Below, piece after piece: positions 12,910-24,585 of a stretch of DNA of 64,000 nucleotides. Both the position numbers and the translations under genes were made by a program. The DNA comes from Cryptomeria japonica (taxonomy: Eukaryota > Streptophyta > Pinopsida > Cupressales > Cupressaceae). Position 1 is the stretch's first letter. Each line of letters starts with the position of its first letter. The notes beneath the pieces were generated by a model. The model worked only from the letters and a program-made list of their open reading frames with translations. It searched no databases and was not told the DNA's origin. The DNA is taken from the NCBI RefSeq assembly GCF_030272615.1, contig NC_081414.1, forward strand, positions 657,092,292 to 657,156,291, in the 5' to 3' direction.

Positions 12910-15900
12910 AGCCTTGTGGTGTTTGACATGTCTAACATATTAAAATTATTGCATCATGAGTTGATAAACACATGGGTGATTAATAAAATTATATGTACCT
13001 ATTGATCTCTTAAACCATATGCTAAATCAATTTCCCTTTGTCTAACATTGGAATATCCATTACGATGAGCTTCTTTAACCAATGAAGTGACACCATCCCA
13101 TGTTAATGTGCAACCAGAATGTTGACATCGTTCAATCCACACTATCATCCAATCAAGATTGTTTGCAATATACAAATGTAGCACATCCCACTCTAGACCA
13201 ACTATATAAATAATTAATAGACCACTTACAACTGATTTATTTAGAAGATGAAGAATTAATTTACTACAATAACATCTTATAATTACCTCTCACTTTCTTT
13301 AGTCTACTTTTCCCCATCAAGTGCTCCCCTTTGAATTTATCAATGGGGTTGGGATCCCAAATACGATCTACATGGATTTTTGCTACAAACTTAGGAAGAT
13401 ATTCAGTAATGTACACCATAGTTTGGTATACCATAGAACCCTCAGGATGTGCTCTTTGTTGAACCAAAGCCTTCAAAAATTTCAAGTGCCTCTCAACCAT
13501 CCACATTGACCTAGTGTGTACAGGTCCACACAATTCGATCTCCTCAACTTGGTGTATGAGGTAGTGTTCTTGTGCATTGAAAAAAGTTGAAGGTAGACAC
13601 TTTTGCATTTCACACATTAGATGAGGGATTTTTCTCTTCCAATATTTTATATCTTCCTTGTGGATTTCTTTAGATGACAACCACCTAAAAGAGATTGAAG
13701 ACGCAAAAATATATAAATGAGACTTTACAAAATAATATACAATATATTGCATAACAAGTAAAACAAATGGCAATATCTTTTCATTGTTTTCTAACATTAT
13801 ACAATGAAAAGTACATGCACAGTATACAAATATATAGTAAATACACAAGAACACAAATTACCTTAATGAAGGTATGCCAATCATGCGTTTTCATCCCTGG
13901 CCCAAATTCACTCTTCTTTGATATGAGATTGTTTATGTTCACAGCAAATCCTATGGGAAATCGAATTTTTCGTATGACTTCTTTTATAGAATTGCTTTGC
14001 TACTCCGTTAATAACCAAGGAAGGGCACTTATATTAATCTGATCTCCATTTCTATTTGATTGAATGACATTTTTCATTGCATGATTGGATTCCACAATGT
14101 CACTACAAATTTTGACAATTTTTTCTTTGTCACGCCTTCCATCCAATATTTTCCATAATGTCTTTGTTATATTCTTTCCAATATGCATTGTATCAAACAA
14201 ATGCACAATTTGTAGCTACTCGTAGTAAGGCAACCTATTGAATTGTCTGGGATAACTTTTTAGTCCCTTTGGAAGGTGGTCATCCATGCCTTGATGACCT
14301 TTTAGTATCATCAATTACATCATCAGTAAACAAAACACGATAGAAAAATTCAAATTCCAAACATAAACCATTAGATGGAATGACATTACCTTGATGATTA
14401 ATTCTATTATATTCCAACTTCCATAAGTGTGGAGTCATTCTTCATGGATTTGATGTAGTCTCTTCTTTCCCATTGAAAAGATGTTTTTCAGTATTCCGGT
14501 ACTTATGATTTTTGTGAAGGAAGTGCCTATACTCATCAAACACCTGCTTTCCTAAACTTTTTGAATGACACGATTTCATCTTTGGACCACAAACTAGACA
14601 TGCAAATTTTCCCTTTATTTGAAGACCTACAAGATAATGTATAATTCTATTAAATCTGTTAATTTTTATAATTATAATTATCATGTGCAACTTGAACACT
14701 ATAATGTACCACAAAAATGTGTTAGCCCTGGGGCATCAAGTATTGTCCATACAAACATTGCATGGAATTGAAATTGTCTTTGTCCTATTGGTCTAGAGAT
14801 GTCATACATGGTCACACCATTCCATAACTCCACCAACTCGTCAATAAGAGGCTCAATATATACATTCATATCTTTAACTTGGTACTTGCCTAGTGGAATG
14901 AACAAAAACATTACATAATTATTATGACCATTTTACTGCAATATTTATAATTAAATGTAGATGACTATTAAATGATAAAATACCTAGAACAATCATTGCC
15001 AACATTATGTGCTCCCTCTTTATTGACATCCATGGAGGAATATTATTGTTGATAACAAAAATAGGACACACCGAGTAAATAGATCTCAACAATCCAAATG
15101 GATTGACATCGTCTACTGCCAATGAAAGCCTAATATTATGAGGTTCTTCTTTAAAGTGTGGCCACTTTTCCTCTATGTCCATAAATGTTGAACCATCAGC
15201 AGGCATTCGAATAATGTCATCTCGACTTCTATTGCATGCATTGTAATCCATAAATTGTGCCAAGCTAGTGCACCTAAATAATCATTGCATACGTGGAATA
15301 ATGGGAATATAACGAAGAACCTTGCGAGGCATGTTTTTTGTTATTTGATCTGTTTGATATCTACTAATATGACATTCAGGGCATTCTGTTCCAAATTCAT
15401 GTTGTTTATGATATATAATATGATCATTCGGACAAGCATCTATTGTTTGATAGTCCATTCCAATATCTTTCATAATGGCAGATAATTCTCGGTATGAGCG
15501 AGGTAGAATATTTGATGGTGGTAAGAAAAACTCACCTATCAATCTACAGCCAAAAAAAAAAGTTTGACATGTTAATATAAAGAATATTAATGGTACATGA
15601 TTCACCATTTATTAACTATAATGACATGTATGACACACCTTAACATACATGAGATTGTTATGTTGGATAAACCATTCATAACCTTCAAGTTCACTAGCAA
15701 CAATACAACAGAGAGAATATTTGTTTGGGAGCCTTTGTAAAGGGGCACATATGCCTTCTCAAGAAGAGATAAATCATGAACATCAAGGTCATCCTGATCA
15801 TCATGATCAGTTGTGGCAGTACTAAATGTGTCATGGATCAATGTATTTGTACCATCATCTTCAATTGTGTTTTCTGGTGCATGATCATCATCTTCCATGG

Positions 15901-16270
15901 GATCATTATCTTCAGCTTTGATATTCACACCTCCATGTTCCTCCACTTCGAAAACCATATTCTCAGGGTTGTGTTGATCCATACCATGTGCCTCGGGGTG
16001 CTCAACCTATATAAAATTGATATACATAAATAAACCGTGATCATGATCTCATTATCAAGTGATTTCTTATGTATATAAATTGCTAAAATGATATAATGAA
16101 CAACTTACTAGTGGATGATAATCATGTCCCCCTTCAATGTGACCATGTTACCTACAATGTTTCTTAGCTATTTTGATTAGAAGTCTTCTAGTCTTTAAGC
16201 CCTTACAAATTTTGCAAGGACAATAACATTTCCCATCACCTTTTGTAAAGAATTCACATATTCTAAATCA

Positions 16271-16950
16271 TGATCTAATGATGTGAACAACTCATATGCA
16301 ACTATATGGCATGCAAAGCATTTATTTTAACATACACTTATTCATCCACATTGCAGGGATAACAATACAAGGCTCACATATTGGTCTAAGAGGATGCCAT
16401 GGTCTCACAAAGTAACCAAGAACCATATGAAATGATGGTCTTGAATCCACACAGAACTAGGGAGGATCCATACGATTATTTATGACTTCCCCCTTGTTTG
16501 TTTAATGAGATTATCCTCCAAGACATAGCCATCAATAATCACTAAGATTGTACAAGTGGATTGTAGCTACCCATACAACAAACACTTACCCCTATCCTCA
16601 AATTTTCCCAATGTTTGATTCCTTATATACACTCATCCAAGGTTATCTACGTTGATCTTGGTGAGGAATCACATCACAACAAAGAAGGCAACATTTAAAA
16701 ATAGCAAGAGTTTCACTAAACTACCAAAGATCATAAATATTGAAAGAAAGAAAAAATAGTACCAATAATAAGTCAAATAAATGTGTTCAATTCCAATAGC
16801 AAATCAAACATAGCCACAATAACTACACAATAGAGAAAACTCGCAATAGTGATTAAACTAATTCAAACAAGATAAAATAAAATTGTTGGCCCATGCAACA
16901 AAGATGAGAGATCATCAATAATTGAAGGAAACTTCACAATCCTTAAAAGT
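16271..16950. other. 5' flank of the CACTA transposase, no gene recognised
   Basis: AT-rich sequence upstream of the zinc-domain block. It probably holds the element's 5' end, but no convincing TAGTG terminus or first exon was seen. Confidence 0.35.
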
Positions 16951-16954
16951 GCAC

Positions 16955-17350
16955 ATTACATAACTATATGACTAGAAATTATGGCTAAATAGAGTGAAGA
17001 TTCATCATGACTCCAATAATAGTCCCTCATGTGTGCATTTGTGGCATGAACACAAAAACTCCCACATGGCATGGCCATGTACCTAATGTAGAAGACATGC
17101 CTAGGCTACATGCCCAAAAAACATGACTATAATAATAGTCCCTCATGCATGCATTTGTGGCCTGGACACTACAAATCCTAACATATCATGGCAATACACC
17201 TCATAGAGAAGACACACCTAGGGCCACATTACACATAGCAACGTGCCTCACAAAGAAGACATGCATAGGGCACATGCCACATAGTAATGTGTCTTATGGA
17301 AAAATGTGCATGCATGTCACACACAAAAGATATATGTATACATCATGAGG
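16955..17350. repeat. Imperfect tandem repeat of about 110 bp
   Basis: AATAATAGTCCCTCATG, GCATTTGTGGC and AGAAGACATGCCTAGG words recur in the same order at about 17020-17100, 17130-17215 and, in shortened form, 17220-17330. It contains no coding potential that looks real. Confidence 0.7.
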
Positions 17351-18380
17351 CACATTCATATGTTATCAAACACAACCTATTGTATCTAACATGAGTTCCT
17401 CTCTACATGTGTGCAAATCTTCCAACACTAATCGCCACTAAGAAGGAATAATATAAAATTAATCTTCAAATATTTGTGTGTCTGTGTGGAATTGTGTCTT
17501 TGAACCCAAATCGCTACCATCAACAACATGTAACCATCACCTACACTATATCAAAACATAAGTATGGTGTGACATCATATCTATTTGCATAATGTCAAAA
17601 CACATGCAAACATGAAAATCATCATAGCATGACAAAAATCAATCTCCACATGTTGAAACAAAGATATAAATAAGATAATAGGGTAAGAGGAAACCCATAC
17701 CAAGAACCACATACCAACTATCGGCAATGCCATCAAGATAAATGTACGATAGGATACCACTATGAGCCATCCAATGGTCCATTCTATGAGGAGAACTAGG
17801 GGATACTATCTTTGAAAGGTGTGGTCAATAGAGATAATCCCTACTAATGCCACAATATGTCAACATAGCTTCTTGAGTTTTCCATTCTTCTACTTAACAC
17901 CACATTTATTGAGTTCCTCAACAGTGAGGTTGGTTCTCAATAGGATGCACAAACATGTAAACACACAAGCATGATTTCATCATACTTGTACAACAATACA
18001 AATTCATTTTTCTAGTTGATTACTTAGTGTAAAAATAACTCCGTTACATAACATAGGGCAATAATCACCATAAGTTTTCAAATAAACTGCCCAAACATCA
18101 ATTGGAGTTACCCTTTCTAAGGTACAAACATAATTTATTTATAACTACAAAATTAAAATAATCACAATACATCAAAATAAGTTCAATAGTGCATGGAAAT
18201 AGACAACATGATCCATAATTAAACCCATAAATTACCCTAATTGGATATGCTAATAAAATGGTGTCTCAAATAATAGAGATTATGTTGGACCTATAATAGA
18301 GATCTAGACTTCATTTCATCATACACAAGCATGGTTTCATCATACTTGTATCCAAATACACCATCCATAGATAGGTACTC
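17351..18380. other. No recognisable gene
   Basis: AT-rich sequence with weak internal similarity only. The phrase CATGATTTCATCATACTTGTA near 17970 recurs near 18330, which suggests a short dispersed or duplicated segment. Confidence 0.4.
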
Positions 18381-18389
18381 AGTACCACA

Positions 18390-18955
18390 ATCTCATGGGT
18401 ACCCTTTTAGCTGAATTTACCCTATATTTAGGTGAATCTACCCTTGTATCATTCCTTGATCTAGTATCTCATTCCACCAATCAATAATTTTTCCATATTC
18501 TTGGGAGAATACAATATCCCTTAGGTGAATATGCCATATCCTTAAATGAATCCTCCTTGTCATCATCCTAAGTCCTATTTTTGTTAAGTCTTATCCCTTC
18601 ATCTTTAGGAAAATCCACCTATCCTTATGTGAATCTACTTTCTCTTAGGTGAATCTATTTCACATAAATCATTTATCTTATCCATCTTTCTTACGCAAAT
18701 GGTGAATTTTTCCTATCCTTAGATGACTACACTCCCATTTAGGTGAATCTATCTAGTTTTAGTCTCCTTCCATTATTTTGTCCAAATTTGTATCCTCTAG
18801 TTTACATGAATCTACTTGTTCTTAGGAAAATCAACCCTATCATTCTAAGGAAAATTCACCTTGTCATCATCCTTAATCATCTACCTTTCAAGTGTATAGT
18901 CCATCCATCCTTGGGAGAATCTAACATATTATTGAGTTCAAATCCTCATGAAATA
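18390..18955. repeat. Imperfect array of TTAGGTGAATCTACC words
   Basis: The word TTAGGTGAATCTA and close variants (TTAGCTGAATTTACC, TTAGGTGAATATGCC, TTATGTGAATCTAC, TTAGGAAAATCCACC) occur roughly every 20-60 bp. The array ends just before the phytocyanin exon. There is no evidence of coding. Confidence 0.7.
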
Positions 18956-18975
18956 CAGTCATGTTTATCTCAATG

Positions 18976-19153
18976 ATGGCTCCAAGTGCATCTACTTATT
19001 GCTTGATCTTCATGGTGATGGGATTCACTTTCATGAATATGATGGGGTGTTCAACAGAACAACATGTGGTGGGGGATGATAGAGGATGGGATCGTGCCTC
19101 AGATTTCAAAGGATGGGCTTCCCGCAAGATCTTCCATGTTGGAGATAATCTCT
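18976..19153 (+). pseudogene. Phytocyanin (plastocyanin-like cupredoxin) exon 1
   Basis: Phytocyanins are secreted, often GPI-anchored blue-copper-like proteins of plant cell surfaces. The frame gives a hydrophobic signal peptide (about residues 1-26; the Met at 18976 fits better than the upstream ones at 18961 and 18973), then EQHVVGDDRGWD and FKGWASRKIFHVGDNL. These match the family's N-terminal vGgd.GW and W..gk.F.vGD.L blocks. The match stops exactly where phytocyanin genes carry their intron, and CTCT|GTAATA at 19153/19154 offers a donor. No exon 2 with the His/Cys copper ligands was seen in the next several kb on this strand, so this is either an isolated exon relic or a gene whose intron was expanded beyond recognition. 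Confidence 0.6.
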
Positions 19154-19379
19154 GTAATATTGCACTTCCCTTGTTATAAATTTGTTCAGAAATTTTAGTA
19201 AGCCCTTTGATTAGGGTTTTTTAGGTTATATATGTATGGATGCTATTGGTTCTTTCATATCTATTTAAATCCCATCTGTAGATATTAGATTGGATCTTTC
19301 ACCATGCCCTATGCCATGGTGAGTGCCTGCTTTTAGATCTTGTCAATCTCTTTTGAGTAGCTCTTTTAGTCGACTTATG

Positions 19380-19536
19380 GCAGTCAAAATTGGGTTTGCG
19401 ACGACCTCAGGCATTTTATAAAAAACAAAAAACACAACGCATTTTCATTTTGAAAGCAAACCGACCGAAGCAAGCAGTGACCGTCTTGCCTACCTGCCCC
19501 CCCTCCCCGCTGGAGTGATCTCTGCACAAGCAAGGT
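19380..19536 (+). other. GC-richer exon-like segment ending in a strong splice donor
   Basis: The segment from about 19380 is less AT-rich than its surroundings, contains a C-rich run (TGCCCCCCCTCCCCGC) and ends CAAGCAAG|GTAAGG at about 19533, a near-ideal plant 5' splice site followed by a T-rich tract. It could be a 5' untranslated exon or part of an element. No downstream coding exon was recognised. Confidence 0.25.
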
Positions 19537-19918
19537 AAGGTTTTTTTTGCAATCAAAGGAACTCTTTGTTTTTCAATGAAGGGCAACTAATTTTTTTTTG
19601 CAATCAAGGGCAACTGGTTTTTTTTTTAATTAATCCATTTTGTGCATATCCTGTGATCTTAAAATTCCACAAAATGACATCTCTTTGAGGTATTCCATCA
19701 TACAGTTCACATGCCATGTGTATGCTACCCCATTTTGCGATTTTTGTTATTGGAGCATTTGCAACTAATTTCTAACAAAAAACCCCCTTTGATTATGCTT
19801 TGATGGATGTCCATACCTTGTTCCAAAGCTCCTATTTTGGCACACACAGGGAGGATGTTGGCAAACATTGTACAAGATACATATATATATGTCCTTAATC
19901 AAACAAAGAGTTGATAAG

Positions 19919-20412
19919 CTAAAGCATGGCATAGATAAGCATGGTGATAATAGTGCCACAAATGGAGAGTGTGAGGTTTATGAGAATTGATGTAGGGCAA
20001 TTAGATAATTGCCTTCGTGATGATGTGGGCCCTTTAGAAATTACCTCCTTTATTGCCCCCTCCTCGATCGAATCATCACTAGTAGAAGCAGCAATATAAT
20101 GCTCCATTCCATCTGATAATAAATCTAAACCCAAATCTTTGGCCACATTGTCAAGCCCATCTGAAACTACATCGAAATTGTCAGATTGGCCATTGTCGAG
20201 TCCATTAGATAAAACATTAATGTGCACTTTCATTCCACGTTGACAGTCTTCTGTATTTCCACTGGTAAAATATGTGTCACCCATTTCAATGAGTGGGACT
20301 GCATCAAGCCCTCCATCATATAGCTTGATTGGATTGCTCACATCACAATTCTCAAAGTCTTCTCGGCTCTTCAGCTCCAATACACTTTGTTCAAAGGAAG
20401 CATAAGAAAACC
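19919..20412 (-). CDS. Candidate last exon of an unrecognised host gene, with C-terminal membrane segment
   Basis: This open frame follows a good 3' splice site (TTTGACAG|GG at 20413/20412). It encodes about 164 residues, mostly acidic and polar (FSYASFEQSVLELKSRED, GGLDAVPLIEMGDTYFTSG) and ends in a hydrophobic stretch of about 20 residues (LINLTLSICGTIITMLIYA) that looks like a tail anchor. The stop is at 19919-19921. The phase matches the candidate first exon at 25708-25780: one leftover base there plus two bases here completes a codon. I do not recognise the family. Supporting points are uninterrupted coding, the splice site, the phase match and the balanced amino-acid composition. The 5.3-kb intron would contain a complete LTR element. 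Confidence 0.4.
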
Positions 20413-20734
20413 CTGTCAAATGTCAAAATGTAGTTGTTTGCCATCATTTTTCTGGGAACAAAGGCCAAACTTTATCTAACCTAAAATTTTCATTAGAAGA
20501 AAGATCTATTATTTAAGTTCTCCGAATTCCGATGAACACGGGCATTTTTTTAAAAAAAATCAAATTTTCACACAATGCTCCTTGTTAGTTGGAATTTGAC
20601 CCCAAATGCATTAGTGCGAGTACATAAGGATAATAAAGTTACAGTAGATAATTATTTTAGAATAAATGAATGCCCACATTTGCATCGCGAGCAGTCAAAA
20701 ATCCATTAGCCTCTAGATCAAAGTTGAATATGCA

Positions 20735-20800
20735 GTGTCAGGCTAGTAAGTGGGGATAAATGAGGCTCCCTTAAGGGTTGAGGCCAACTTACTAGAAATA
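20735..20800. repeat. Dispersed hairpin repeat, copy 2
   Basis: Inverted arms CTAGTAAGT (20743-20751) and ACTTACTAG (20787-20795) enclose CTCCCTTAAGGGTTGAG, the same loop type as the copy at 1115-1185 but with a different, still complementary stem. Confidence 0.6.
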
Positions 20801-21144
20801 AACATAAAATATAAGAGTAATTGTGCAAAATTAAATGGACATGTATTTTACTCCATGAAACCTTTTGTTTCATAACTATCAGCAAAACAAATCATAGAAG
20901 GACACACTCATTAGCGCAGACAACTTATAGGGACCAAATAATCTGAAACTTTCCAAACATACAATGACTAAAGGCACCAAGATAATGGTAAATAATTGTA
21001 AATATTCCTTATATTAGTGCTATAAGAACTATGTTTTCAACAAATATATGCCTTGTATGTGATAGTTAAACACCATGAAAATAAGTGACAGTCCCAAGTT
21101 CAAGGTCAAAAATCATCAAAAATCACTATCAGGACCATATTAAG

Positions 21145-22086
21145 TGTCATGTATTTGTGTGGTGTACCTGTACCTACAACCACAATGCACTCAATAAATC
21201 ATTATAAGCATGGTTAGAAGATTTAAATCAAAGACATGTAAAACCATAGCTAATTGACTTATTGCCTCCTAGTAAATGCGAGTATCAAAAATGCTCTTAG
21301 ATCGGATTATGCAAAATTCAGTGACTTGACTACACTTAGATGGAGGATTTGAATGCTGAAAATGCATGATCTAGCAAGAATAGCATGATTAAGCTATATG
21401 AATGCATTGATTGATCTAGAATGATTAAGCTAAGATTTAAGCAAAAATGAGCATGATAACATTGCTAAAACTGATAAGCTATAAGCTAGATGCCTATAAT
21501 AACAATGCTTAAGCTATGAATGAGATGGGATCCATATTGCTCAAAATGAGGTCTATTTATAGGATTTTCAAGGCTAGGGGTGATGTGGCAAGAATCAACG
21601 GTCAAGATTGATCTGAAGATATCAATGGTTAAATCGGAGGAGGTTGGCAAAGGGGGTTGGATTAAAGGGAACACTTAGTGACAAGTGTCACAAAGGTTCT
21701 AGAAGATGTTGGATGAAAGGGGACATGGTGGTAGGTAGAATGGGTTAGGTTTAGGAGTGGTAGAAGTTAGGAGATTTTGAATTTAAAAATTCAAATATTA
21801 GGAAAATGGCTAATTAATCTCAACAACTCATGACTTGATTTGTTTTAATTAATTAGGGGATTTAGAAGAAATTATTTTCATGGGGGGAATTAATTAATTT
21901 GAATTAATTAATTAAAGGGGTGAAATGAAATGAACCTATTTAATAAATCCTTAGATTTATTAATAAGTAGATGAATGAGATATTTAATCAAATTGCTTAG
22001 TGAATTTAATTAAATTGGGGAGGAGAGATTAATTAAATAATTGCTTATTTAATTAATTATCTTCAGACCATTTTTAGGTGTATACA
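21145..22086 (-). repeat. 3' LTR of the 21-24.6 kb element
   Basis: Left direct repeat, TGTCATG to TATACA, directly adjoining the polypurine tract on the minus strand. AATTAATTAA-rich near its upstream end in element orientation. Confidence 0.9.
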
Positions 22087-22377
22087 TTTTGCCCCTCTTT
22101 GAAGCGAGGTGTGATGATGCGTTGATTCAAAGAATAATCTCATTTTGATGATGATATTGATTTGATAGGATGCCCCAGCTCTTGATTGCTAAATTCTAGT
22201 ATGATGGTGCCCCCTCGAGAGATCAACTGAGAGGATTGATCTTTGGAATTTTTGTGAGATTGATATCCTGATAGATTTGATTTGATTTCTACAACTGTGG
22301 TTTGATGAAAATGTGAGTTCTTTGATTAGCTTGATTGCTTAGGTTGGTAAGATTGAAAAATCTTGATTGATTAGATT

Positions 22378-22565
22378 CAGTCTTGTTTCAGGAAGGATTC
22401 ATCCTGTATAAGACAACGATGATCAAAGCGTCTGGTTTTAGGAAGGATTCATCCTATATAAGACATGATCATAACATCTAGTTTCAGGAAGGATACATCT
22501 TGTATAAGACATGAATTAGAATTAGATCGTCTGGTTTCAGGAAAGATTCATCATGTATAAGACGT
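22378..22565. repeat. Fourfold repeat of a 'CAGGAAGGATTCATC ... TATAAGAC' unit
   Basis: Four units of about 45-60 bp share the core TTTCAGGAAGGATTCATCCT followed by GTATAAGAC, beginning near 22385, 22434, 22481 and 22536. The repeats lie in the internal region of the LTR element just downstream of its left LTR. Confidence 0.8.
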
Positions 22566-23269
22566 GATAGAATTGATTATGTTTGATTGATTGATTTGAT
22601 TTGATAAGGTTGATTAGATAAAGAACTGATATTTTGTTGATATCAAGCTGCAGAAATATTTTGGATATGTTGATTGTTGGTTCTATTGAGAGAGATAGCA
22701 TAAGAGTTGGCTGGGTTGATGATATCATGAGAGATATGAGTCATCCTTCTGATTGCGTATACACTTGTGATGATACTTTGATGATTCTTGTGATATATTT
22801 AACCTTGGATAAAAGGAGCTTGGTTGGATCCCATGCAAGAATGAAATGCAAGCTAAAATGCAAATGAAATGCAAAGCTATGACCGGACCAGTCACTGGAT
22901 TATTGTTGAATCCTTAGGCAACCTACAAAATAGATCCATTAGTAGTCATGATTGTGTTTTGAATTTGTCTTTGACAAGCGTATCTTTGACAAGCGTATCT
23001 GCAAGAAAAGAGTTAGGCTACAAACATCTCATAGACATAACAACATTAGCATTAGTGATCTGAAAAATGAAATTTTCAAAAAAACTATATGAAATTTTAG
23101 CCTAACTTCAAATAGGCATAACTTTCTGCTCGGGTCTCGAAATTATGAGCCGTTTACCTTGTTGGAAAGGGCTAAAAATGACCAGAAAGCCTTTGAAAAT
23201 GTGGATTATCAACGTATAGACAAATTTGAAATTTTGAATTTGCAGTTTTTTTCAAAAAGTCACAGAACC

Positions 23270-23575
23270 AGAGGCTCGTACGACACAAATTTGCAATTAG
23301 CACGACAGAGGATTAAACTTTGCACAGAGAGCAAAATAGACTCGTATGAGATAGAATCAAACTAGTATGAGTAAACAATTTTCAAAGCAAAAACTCATAT
23401 GAAAAGGATTTAGCTATCGTACGACAGTGAAAATAAACTCATACGACAAAGGATCAACATAGTACGAGACAAGAATTTGTAGTTTAAAATCTCATACAAG
23501 TCAAGATGAGGTATCGTACGAGACTAAAAGGAAGTTCGTACGAACCAAAAAGGCAACTCGTACGATAGTCTGATT
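23270..23575. repeat. Cluster of TCGTACGA-type palindromes
   Basis: About eleven variants of the 8-bp palindrome TCGTACGA (GCTCGTACGACA, TATCGTACGACA, TATCGTACGAGAC, GTTCGTACGAACC, ACTCGTACGATA, with ACTCATACGACA and ACTCGTATGAGA variants) occur at 20-40 bp intervals inside the LTR element, close to its primer-binding site. Confidence 0.8.
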
Positions 23576-23653
23576 CTGATCCGAAAGAGATGAAGTTTGA
23601 GGAAGCTTAGGAGGCTGAAAATGATGATTCCGACATCATGGTGGGTGCCAAAA

Positions 23654-24580
23654 TGTCGTGTATTTGTGTGGTGTACTTGTACCTGCAACCAAAATGCACT
23701 CAATAAATCACTATAAGCATGGTTAGAAGATTTAAATCAAAGACATGTAAAACCATAGCTAATCGACTTATTGCCTCCTAGTAAATGCAAGTATCAAAAA
23801 TGCTCTCAGATCGGATTATGCAAAATTCAGTGACTTGACTACACTTAGATGGAGGATTTGAATGCTGAAAATGCATTATCTAGCAAGAATAGCATGATTA
23901 AGCTATATGAATGCATTGATTGATCTAGAATGATTAAGCTAAGATTTAAGCAAAAATGAGCATGATAACATTGCTAAAACTGATAAGCTATAAGCTAGAT
24001 GCCTATAATAACAATGCTTAAGGTATGAATGAGATGGGATCTATATTGCTCAAAATTAGGTCTATTTATAGGATTTTCAAGGCCAGGGGTGATGTGGCAA
24101 GAATCAATGGTCAAGATTGATCTGAAGATATCAACGGTTAAATTGGAGGAGGTTGGCAAAGGGGGTCAGATTAAAGGGAACACTTAGTGACAAGTGTCAC
24201 AAAGGTTCTAGAAGATGTTGGATGAAAGGGGACATGGTGGTAGGTAGAATGGGTTAGGTTTAGGAGTGGTAGAAGTTAGGAGATTTTGAATTTAAAAATT
24301 CAAATATTAGGAAAATGGCTAATTAATCTCAACAACTCATGATTTGATTTGTTTTAATTAATTAGGGGATTTAGAAGAAATGATTTTCATGGGGGGAATT
24401 AATTAATTAAAGGGGTGAAATGAAATGAACCTATTTAATAAATCCTTAGATTTATTAATAAGTAGATGAATGAGAGATTTAATCAAATTGCTTAGTGAAT
24501 TTAATTAAATTGGGGCAGAGAGATTAATTAAATAATTCTTATTTAATTAATTATCTTCAGACCATTTTTAGGTGTATACA
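23654..24580 (-). repeat. 5' LTR of the 21-24.6 kb element
   Basis: Right direct repeat, TGTCGTG to TATACA, matching the left LTR almost throughout; it lacks about 10 bp of an AATTAATT-rich stretch present there. Confidence 0.9.
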
Positions 24581-24585
24581 TTAAG

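Larger units (their letters stand above)
21140..24585 (-). mobile_element. Complete non-coding LTR retrotransposon with TTAAG target duplication
   Basis: Two direct repeats of about 930-940 bp (21145-22086 and 23654-24580) start TGTCRTGTATTTG and end GGTGTATACA. The sequence TTAAG occurs immediately outside both (21140-21144 and 24581-24585), a perfect 5-bp target duplication. Inside the left repeat edge, reading the minus strand, is a polypurine tract (CAAAGAGGGGCAAAA, 22101-22087). Inside the right one is a primer-binding-type sequence starting TTTTGGCACCCACC (23653 downward). The element is therefore minus-oriented. By eye the two LTRs differ at roughly 25-30 positions plus small indels. 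The 1.57-kb interior has no gag or pol, so it must be mobilised by another element (a LARD-like type). Confidence 0.92.

Noticed and set aside
16095-16120. TTACTAGTGG as the right end of the CACTA element
   Set aside because: Only the last seven bases match the terminus at 1373, the flanking triplets do not match, and it lies inside the region expected to precede the transposase zinc-domain block.
18390-18955. CRISPR-like or telomere-like array
   Set aside because: Words vary widely and spacing is irregular; the context is plant nuclear DNA and TTAGGTGAA is not a telomere repeat.
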